From: Fen-1258 sp964449775
GTDB lineage: Bacteria > Bacteroidota > Ignavibacteria > Ignavibacteriales > Melioribacteraceae
DNA length: 64,000 bases
Assembly (NCBI GenBank): GCA_964449775.1
Contig: CAYVBQ010000001.1
Span: 1 to 64,000, forward strand
Reading direction: 5' to 3'
Shown: piece after piece, positions 59,184 to 64,000 of the stretch
Layout: the number at the start of each line of letters is the position of its first letter
Numbering within the stretch: the first letter of the stretch is position 1
Position numbers and translations under genes: made by a program
The notes under the pieces: model-generated
Database searches by the model: none
Told to the model about the DNA's origin: nothing
The model's input: only the letters and a program-made list of their open reading frames with translations

Positions 59184-60527
59184 CTATCTATTTGTTTTTA
59201 CATTCCAAACAAACAGAGCCAGCAAGCAAGATAAAATAGAGGAACCAATCCAAAATAGATTTATAAATGAAAAATCATAAGTCACAACTCCATTAACAAC
59301 AATTTTGTTATGTTCCATCAAGTATCCGCTTACAATGTCCTGAATACCGGCGCCGATGTAACTTGTAACGCCAATCATTCCCATTACAGCGCCGGAAGCT
59401 TTTTTCGGTGAGATATCAATCGCCATTAAACCGCCCAGATAACAGACAAGCACACCAATTGAAATTCCAAAAAAAATCATGCTAACAATATCAACCCACA
59501 GATAACTTTTTGGAGTCAATAAAAAGATAGTTATTGAGATTGCATTCAGTACTCCAAAGATTAGAGCCGGTATGTTTCTTCTTGCTTTAAAAATTTTATC
59601 TGAGATTAAACCTGAAGAAATTGTTCCGACTAATCCAAATATTGAACTTACTGAAATGATTGAACTTGCTTCCAGGTTACTATAACCTTTCTGAGCTTGA
59701 AGGAATAAAATTCCCCAACTATTAATTGAATAACGCACTACATAAATAAACAAACTTGATAGAGCTAAAATCCAGATTGCCGGATTTTTAAGAATTTGGA
59801 ATTGAAGGGACGATATAGATTTATTTTTAGAAGTATCTTCTTCATAATCATTTTTATACACGGCTATCGGCATCAATCCCTTACTTCCGGGACTATCGTG
59901 AAAATAACGTAATATAATTAGAGCGCCGATAAGTCCGATAATTCCCGAACTCCAAAAACCAAACCTCCATCCGGCTACAGTAACAATTAGAGATGTTATT
60001 GTGAAGGTAAATACCTCACCCATACTTAAACTTGCACTGCCAAATCCGTAATAGAGGCCTCTTTCTTTTTTGCTGAACCATCTAACTAAACCGACAACAG
60101 AAGTATTAGAACCGATTGCCTGAAACCAACCGTTGATACCCCATAAAATTATAAAAATAATAAATAATGATTGAGAGCCGAGAATAAGATTAACAAGTGC
60201 GGAGACCAATAATCCTGTTGCCATGAAACGTCTGATGTTGATGTGATCAGCTATAAAACCATTCACTAATTTTCCTGCTGCGTAAGAAAAAAATAATGCA
60301 GAACCAATTATACCGAGCTGTGTTTCTGTAAAAAGCCCTTCATCAATAATCGGTTTTTTCATAACATTGATGCTTAGACGACAGATGTAATAAATTCCAT
60401 ACCCAAATGTTGTAGATAAGAAAACCGACCATCGATATTTCTTATAGTCTTTATCAATTTTTATCTTATTATTTTTCTGCTGTACTGGCAGATCGGGATG
60501 AAAAAATTGGAGTATTTTTTTTAACAT
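59184..60527 (-). CDS. MFS transporter of the organophosphate:phosphate antiporter (OPA/GlpT-like) type
   Basis: A protein of about 447 residues with twelve predicted membrane helices. N-terminal features YRWSVFLSTTFGYGIYYICRLSINVMKKPI and GIIGSALFFSYAAGKLVNGFIADH match GlpT/UhpT-type carriers. Further OPA motifs are WGINGWFQAIGSNTSVVGLVRWFSKKERGLYYG and the late SYIGAGIQDIVSGYLME. It would exchange a phosphorylated compound (glycerol-3-phosphate, hexose-phosphate) or a related anion for phosphate at the inner membrane; the substrate is not predictable. ATG at 60527 is favoured; 60542 is in frame. Confidence 0.85.
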   Translation of the reverse strand: MLKKILQFFHPDLPVQQKNNKIKIDKDYKKYRWSVFLSTTFGYGIYYICRLSINVMKKPIIDEGLFTETQLGIIGSALFFSYAAGKLVNGFIADHINIRRFMATGLLVSALVNLILGSQSLFIIFIILWGINGWFQAIGSNTSVVGLVRWFSKKERGLYYGFGSASLSMGEVFTFTITSLIVTVAGWRFGFWSSGIIGLIGALIILRYFHDSPGSKGLMPIAVYKNDYEEDTSKNKSISSLQFQILKNPAIWILALSSLFIYVVRYSINSWGILFLQAQKGYSNLEASSIISVSSIFGLVGTISSGLISDKIFKARRNIPALIFGVLNAISITIFLLTPKSYLWVDIVSMIFFGISIGVLVCYLGGLMAIDISPKKASGAVMGMIGVTSYIGAGIQDIVSGYLMEHNKIVVNGVVTYDFSFINLFWIGSSILSCLLALFVWNVKTNR

Positions 60528-60632
60528 AATAACCCAGGTCATTATTTATTGTCGGGGGAAAATTGAAGAAATAAAGAATCTCTAACTCAATACGTGAGAG
60601 ATTCTTCATTATGAACACAGCAGAATTTACAG

Positions 60633-62027
60633 TTAGATTTTATCCGACGCAATTTCTTCAACATCTTCCACCGCTTTTGGAATTGGTCTGCCGAGTACAT
60701 GACTTCCGTTTTTGGTAACAACAATATCATCTTCAATTCTGACACCGCCAAAATCTCTGTATGTGTTTACTTTGTTGTAGTTAATGAACTCTGCAAATTT
60801 TTTCTCACCTTCCCATTTATCAATCAATTGCGGAATGAAATAAATTCCCGGCTCAACAGTCAGCACAACTCCGGGAACAAGAGGTTTTGCGTAACGTAAA
60901 TATTTCAAACCGAACTGTGTACTGCGTTTCAATTTATCGTCATAGCCAAAATTATTCTCACCGTAATTTTCCATGTCGTGAACGTCGAGTCCCAACAAGT
61001 GACCGAGTCCGTGTGGGAAAAACAAAGCGTGAGCGCCTGCTTCAACGGCATTTTTCATATTGCCTTTCATCAATCCAAGCGCTTTTAATCCTTCGGCAAT
61101 CACCTCAGCGGTTTTTAGGTGAACCGCTTTGAAATTAACTTTTGGCATTGTTTCAGCGATTGCAGTCAACTGGGAAATTAAAACAATTTCATAAATATCT
61201 TTTTGGCGTGGAGAAAATTTTCCGCTTACGGGGAATGTGCGTGTTATATCGCTTGCGTAATGTGATTCTGTCTCCGCTCCGGAATCATTCACAACAAGAT
61301 CGCCATCTTTCAGTTTATTGCCGTAAAAATGATTGTGAAGTGTCTCGCCATGTCGCGAAAAAATTACAGGAAAAGCCAATCCGCTGCCCATAGACATTGA
61401 GAGTCCGGCAATGAAACCCATAACGTCGCGTTCGAGCATTCCGGGTTTTGCAAAACGCATAGCTGCCGTCTGCATCTCGTAAGAAATCGCAATTGCTTTT
61501 TCGATCTCAGCAATCTCTTCTTTTGATTTTACCAAACGTTGATCTGCGATTGCTTTGATCAACGAAGTTGATGCGTAATCGTTGGCATGTTTTGGCGCAG
61601 TGCCAAGAAGTTTATGGAGTTTCAAAATATTGTCGTACCGGTATTGAGGAACGAAATGAATTTTTCTTCCCTGTTTAATAGCATTTAAACAAACAGTCTC
61701 AAGTTCGCTGCTAGGTGCAGTTTGCTTCACTCCGCATTTTAATGCCCGCTGCTTTATTGTTGGCTGAGGACCCATCCAAACAATATCATCTATCGAGAAG
61801 TCGTTGCCGTAAACAATCTCTTTATTCTCATCAACGTCTATCACAGCGGCAAGCCCCGCTTGATCCAATCCGAAGTAATATAGAAAGGTGCTGTCCTGAC
61901 GAAAGTGGTAAGTGTTGTCTGTGTAGTTCATCGGCGATTCATTGTTGCCTAGGAAGAGAATCAAACCACTTCCGATTTTCTTTTTTAATTCTGTTCTACG
62001 CTGAATGTAAGTTTTTGAGTTGAACAT
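60633..62027 (-). CDS. pepP: Xaa-Pro aminopeptidase (M24B family)
   Basis: The 464-residue protein has an N-terminal aminopeptidase P domain (RRTELKKKIGSGLILFLGNN, YHFRQDSTFLYYFGLD). The pita-bread catalytic domain carries metal ligands in VNDSGAETESHYASDITRTF, FPHGLGHLLGLDVHD, LTVEPGIYFIP and GGVRIEDDIVV. It cleaves N-terminal residues preceding proline in the cytoplasm. Close to a proline/hydroxyproline catabolic operon, it likely helps feed proline-rich peptides into it. Confidence 0.94.
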   Translation of the reverse strand: MFNSKTYIQRRTELKKKIGSGLILFLGNNESPMNYTDNTYHFRQDSTFLYYFGLDQAGLAAVIDVDENKEIVYGNDFSIDDIVWMGPQPTIKQRALKCGVKQTAPSSELETVCLNAIKQGRKIHFVPQYRYDNILKLHKLLGTAPKHANDYASTSLIKAIADQRLVKSKEEIAEIEKAIAISYEMQTAAMRFAKPGMLERDVMGFIAGLSMSMGSGLAFPVIFSRHGETLHNHFYGNKLKDGDLVVNDSGAETESHYASDITRTFPVSGKFSPRQKDIYEIVLISQLTAIAETMPKVNFKAVHLKTAEVIAEGLKALGLMKGNMKNAVEAGAHALFFPHGLGHLLGLDVHDMENYGENNFGYDDKLKRSTQFGLKYLRYAKPLVPGVVLTVEPGIYFIPQLIDKWEGEKKFAEFINYNKVNTYRDFGGVRIEDDIVVTKNGSHVLGRPIPKAVEDVEEIASDKI

Positions 62028-62074
62028 GATTTGTCCTTTTCTGTTAGTTAAAATTTATCAGTGTTAATCGGTTT

Positions 62075-62135
62075 ACCCCGTGGAATAGCATTTGTGTTTT
62101 TGAAACAATTTGATTCTTAATTTATTCCACGGGGT
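62075..62135. repeat. ACCCCGTGGAATA inverted repeat
   Basis: Perfect 13-bp arms ACCCCGTGGAATA (62075-62087) and TATTCCACGGGGT (62123-62135). Flanked on both sides by ATCAGTGTTAATCGG- and CCGCGGATGACAAGGATTC-type words (to about 62205) related to the element at 63143-63225. Lies upstream of pepP. Confidence 0.85.
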
Positions 62136-62199
62136 GAATCCGTATCATCTGTGTTCTATTAGAATTTAATAGACCGCGGATGACAAGGATTCTTACGGA

Positions 62200-62415
62200 T
62201 TAAAACCCAGTGTGTTCAGTTCTTCTTATAATTTCATTTTGTAAATCTTCGCCGAGATCAACAAAGTAATCGCTGTAACCTTTATCTCGCACGGTGAACC
62301 GGCTAAATTTTTCTTTTTTGTGAAATGAAAATAAGAAGTTAAAGGGCAAAGAAAAAGGCATCCTTAGATATTGGATTCTTAATGCCTGGTGTAGTTCTAG
62401 TAATGGTATCTGCAT
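62200..62415 (-). pseudogene. Uncertain short open frame, possible gene remnant
   Basis: A 71-codon frame follows the YoeB gene and overlaps its end. Only the C-terminal part looks protein-like (SRFTVRDKGYSDYFVDLGED, EIIRRTEHTGF). It has no ribosome site and no recognised family. It may be the tail of a decayed gene whose 5' part was replaced when the toxin-antitoxin pair arrived. Low confidence. Confidence 0.3.
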
Positions 62416-62681
62416 TGAACAAAATCAATCCTATTATTAGTCACAACATAAACAATGCGATGTTCTTGTGTTAATCTGCGCGACCAAACTCCGGAGCCGA
62501 GATACTTAAGAGGTTCCGGCTTGCCAATTCCTTCAAACGGATCTTTCATAACGGCTTCAACAATTTCTAAAACCTTTAGCGCAGTCTTGCGATCTGTCTC
62601 AACCCAGCAGGCAAGGTCTTCTCTAAACTCCCGATTAAAAACGCTCTCGCGCTTTTTTGGTGCTTTAACTTTCAAGCCCAA
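62397..62681 (-). CDS. YoeB/RelE-family toxin
   Basis: The 94-residue protein has the Txe/YoeB pattern FREDLACWVETDRKTALKVLEIV, DPFEGIGKPEPLKYLGSGVWSRRLTQEHRIVYVV and the terminal CRYHY, with the Glu/Arg/His catalytic set kept. YoeB cuts mRNA at the ribosomal A site. It overlaps the end of the antitoxin gene by 17 bp, typical of a yefM-yoeB operon. Confidence 0.93.
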   Translation of the reverse strand: MGLKVKAPKKRESVFNREFREDLACWVETDRKTALKVLEIVEAVMKDPFEGIGKPEPLKYLGSGVWSRRLTQEHRIVYVVTNNRIDFVQCRYHY

Positions 62682-62946
62682 ACTCTTTTTTTAGATTGTC
62701 GAGAGTTTGTGGTTTCCGTCCATTCTTCTGTACCCTAAGAAGAGCGCTGAGTAATCGTTTTGAATTTCGCGGGGAGCGTAAAAGGTGTGCCGTTTCGAGT
62801 AAGCTAGATAATTCACTTTCGGAAATAAGCGCAACGTTTTCCGCTTTCTTTCGATTGATTATAACTACTTCTTTATTCAGAGAAACTTCATCTAATAGTT
62901 TTGCCAACCTGGCTCTTGCCTGAGTATATGTTAATGTTATAGACAT
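62665..62946 (-). CDS. Phd/YefM-family antitoxin
   Basis: The 93-residue protein has the Phd/YefM N-terminal DNA-binding part (TYTQARARLAKLLDEV, VVIINRKKAENVALISESE) and an extended acidic/helical C-terminal tail that wraps the toxin. It neutralises the YoeB-like protein and probably represses its own promoter. Sequence and order match a type II module. Confidence 0.9.
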   Translation of the reverse strand: MSITLTYTQARARLAKLLDEVSLNKEVVIINRKKAENVALISESELSSLLETAHLLRSPRNSKRLLSALLRVQKNGRKPQTLDNLKKEFGLES

Positions 62947-63257
62947 TTTTTGTTCTCTTGTAATTGTACAGATACAATGTACAGCTAATTATTCTATTCG
63001 TCAAATTTACCATGCTTTCACTTTGCGGTTAATATAAACGAATGGTAAATAAAGAGAAACATAACATGCTCCTTTAATTCCTCTTTAGTTAGAGGGGCGA
63101 TGGGGTCAACTTAGTGAAAGGAAAAAAAAGAGGATAAAAAAATAGAACGCGGATTACATAGATGACGCTGATTATCACTGATTTTATCCGTGCAAATCCT
63201 TTTAATCCGTGTCATCCGCGTTCTAAGTTGATTATATTAGCAACGCAGTAAGAAGTT
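62947..63257. other. Gene-free spacer between antitoxin and MBL gene
   Basis: No gene. The antitoxin promoter region, with AATTGTACAGATACAATGTACAG (containing a TGTACA palindrome near 62966), sits at its left end. A dispersed inverted repeat (63143-63225) fills much of the right. Confidence 0.5.
63143..63225. repeat. TAGAACGCGGAT inverted-repeat element
   Basis: Perfect 12-bp arms TAGAACGCGGAT (63143-63154) and ATCCGCGTTCTA (63214-63225). The inside is the dispersed GATGACGCTGATTATCACTG ... TTTTATCCGTGCAAATCC module, the same vocabulary found inside E3 and E5. 33 bp beyond the MBL gene's stop. Confidence 0.85.
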
Positions 63258-64000
63258 TTATGAGTTTAGCGTAAACGTCTGCCCAATCTCTTCAAGACCG
63301 ATTTGCAGATTGTAGTTCGATGCTGCGCGTTTCATCCAGTCAATTGGTTCGTTGAATGGTTCGACACCTTGCTTAAATGTTTTCGTGTGAATCGGGATGA
63401 AATATTTTGCATTTATCTCACTTACCATCTGGAGCGCTTCTTCCGGATCGCAATGATTTCTTTTCCATGGATTGTATGCCCCGATCGGCATGATTGCCAC
63501 ATCAATATTCTCTTGCTTCAGCAGACTAAATTTGTCGGTCATTGCAGTATCGCCGCCGAACAAAATTTTCTTTCCGTTTCGCTCGATCAAATAAGCATTA
63601 AAACTTCTTCCGTCTTTCATATATCCGCGTGAACGGTCTTTCTCCCAAGGATAGCGCCAGCCGAAATGCTTGGTTTCATTTGCTCTGAATCGAATATCCT
63701 GAAGAACTAACTCATCATTCCAATCCATTACATTAAGAGATTTCCACGGCAACTCATCAATTACATCTTTAGTTAGATAGGCGGTGATCACATCAATTTG
63801 ATTTGGATATTTTTTTGTAAAAGCTTTCAGCGTAGAAAAATCCATATGATCCATATGTGCATGCGAAAGAAGAATTATATCGGGTTTAGGGAACTCATCG
63901 ATCTGTAATGCAGGAGGAGTAATACGTGCCGGACCAATTACTCCGCCAAAAAATGAAACACCGATCCGCTCGAACAAAACAGGATCAGTCAAAATCCATT
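63258..64000 (-). CDS. Metallo-beta-lactamase-fold hydrolase (5' end beyond window)
   Basis: The visible part (about 247 residues) has the metal motif LLSHAHMDHMDF, the bridging region KILFGGDTAMTD, and a late His in KYFIPIHTKTF. The start WILTDPVLFERIG and GVIGPARITPPAL resemble the NAPE-PLD/UlaG-like branch of the superfamily. The frame continues through the right window edge without a start codon of its own (WI precedes LTDP), so the gene is cut. Likely a cytoplasmic phosphodiesterase or lactonase; substrate unknown. Confidence 0.88.
   Translation of the reverse strand, partial: WILTDPVLFERIGVSFFGGVIGPARITPPALQIDEFPKPDIILLSHAHMDHMDFSTLKAFTKKYPNQIDVITAYLTKDVIDELPWKSLNVMDWNDELVLQDIRFRANETKHFGWRYPWEKDRSRGYMKDGRSFNAYLIERNGKKILFGGDTAMTDKFSLLKQENIDVAIMPIGAYNPWKRNHCDPEEALQMVSEINAKYFIPIHTKTFKQGVEPFNEPIDWMKRAASNYNLQIGLEEIGQTFTLNS

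Noticed and set aside
854..63225. Insertion sequence with transposase
   Set aside because: Many inverted-repeat elements are present, but none is long enough to encode a transposase and no transposase gene was seen in the window.

Overview
The window reads as chromosomal DNA of an AT-rich, anaerobic or facultative heterotroph. The best guess is the Bacteroidota/Chlorobiota side, in particular an Ignavibacteria-like lineage. This is inferred from a possible TAnnTTTG promoter box, TM2/DUF2752 membrane proteins, a SusE-free lipoprotein amylase, a 561-residue prolyl-tRNA synthetase with inserted editing domain, and gene families typical of that group. It is not proven by a marker gene. No rRNA, tRNA, CRISPR array or transposase gene was seen.

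Layout. 0-7.3 kb: CheW, a LytTR response regulator and a 1696-residue sensor kinase with eight PAS domains and a GAF. 7.4-33.6 kb: mostly housekeeping (pyrimidine nucleoside phosphorylase, PepT, CDF transporter, acyl-CoA synthetase, Prc protease, YbaK, Nfu, amylase, RsmI, ProS, a decarboxylase, CysE-CysK, class II aldolase, Aat), interrupted by two PIN toxin-antitoxin pairs. 33.7-36 kb: a controller-type type II restriction-modification locus whose putative nuclease gene is split at a U UUU UUA slippery heptamer. 36.4-46.2 kb: a tungsten/pterin-cofactor block with ThiF + ThiS-like carrier, aldehyde:ferredoxin oxidoreductase, WtpABC tungstate uptake, MoeA, a short MoaA, MoaC and a MOSC-MogA fusion. 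46.2-58.6 kb: a minus-strand proline/hydroxyproline catabolic operon (trans-3-hydroxyproline dehydratase, proline dehydrogenase, a HOGA-like aldolase, cupin, P5C dehydrogenase). It is split by inserted plus-strand accessory genes: a STAND-like ATPase, a zinc-ribbon protein, and a 1426-residue RelE-like/SF1-helicase/TPR fusion. The inserts are bordered by degraded duplicate 3' ends of an aminotransferase gene and of the aldolase gene. 58.7-64 kb: small unknown protein, OPA-type transporter, Xaa-Pro aminopeptidase, Phd/YoeB pair and a metallo-beta-lactamase-fold hydrolase cut by the window edge.

Function. The tungsten block looks like one job: import tungstate, build the pterin, load the AOR. 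The proline block with Xaa-Pro aminopeptidase and PepT suggests growth on proline- and hydroxyproline-rich peptides. In that scheme the HOGA-like enzyme would make glyoxylate, and the aminotransferase relic is the expected glyoxylate-removing step, now broken here.

Most notable: (i) a 36-codon leader ORF upstream of cysE-cysK ending in four consecutive cysteine codons, just before the operon that makes cysteine; (ii) the RelE-like/helicase/TPR fusion inside a duplicated-edge island, a candidate undescribed defence gene; (iii) the possible programmed -1 frameshift in the restriction locus; (iv) a family of 80-160 bp inverted-repeat elements with related ends (core TCTCTAAAAA / TCTCAAAAG) sitting in intergenic spaces and often touching stop codons.
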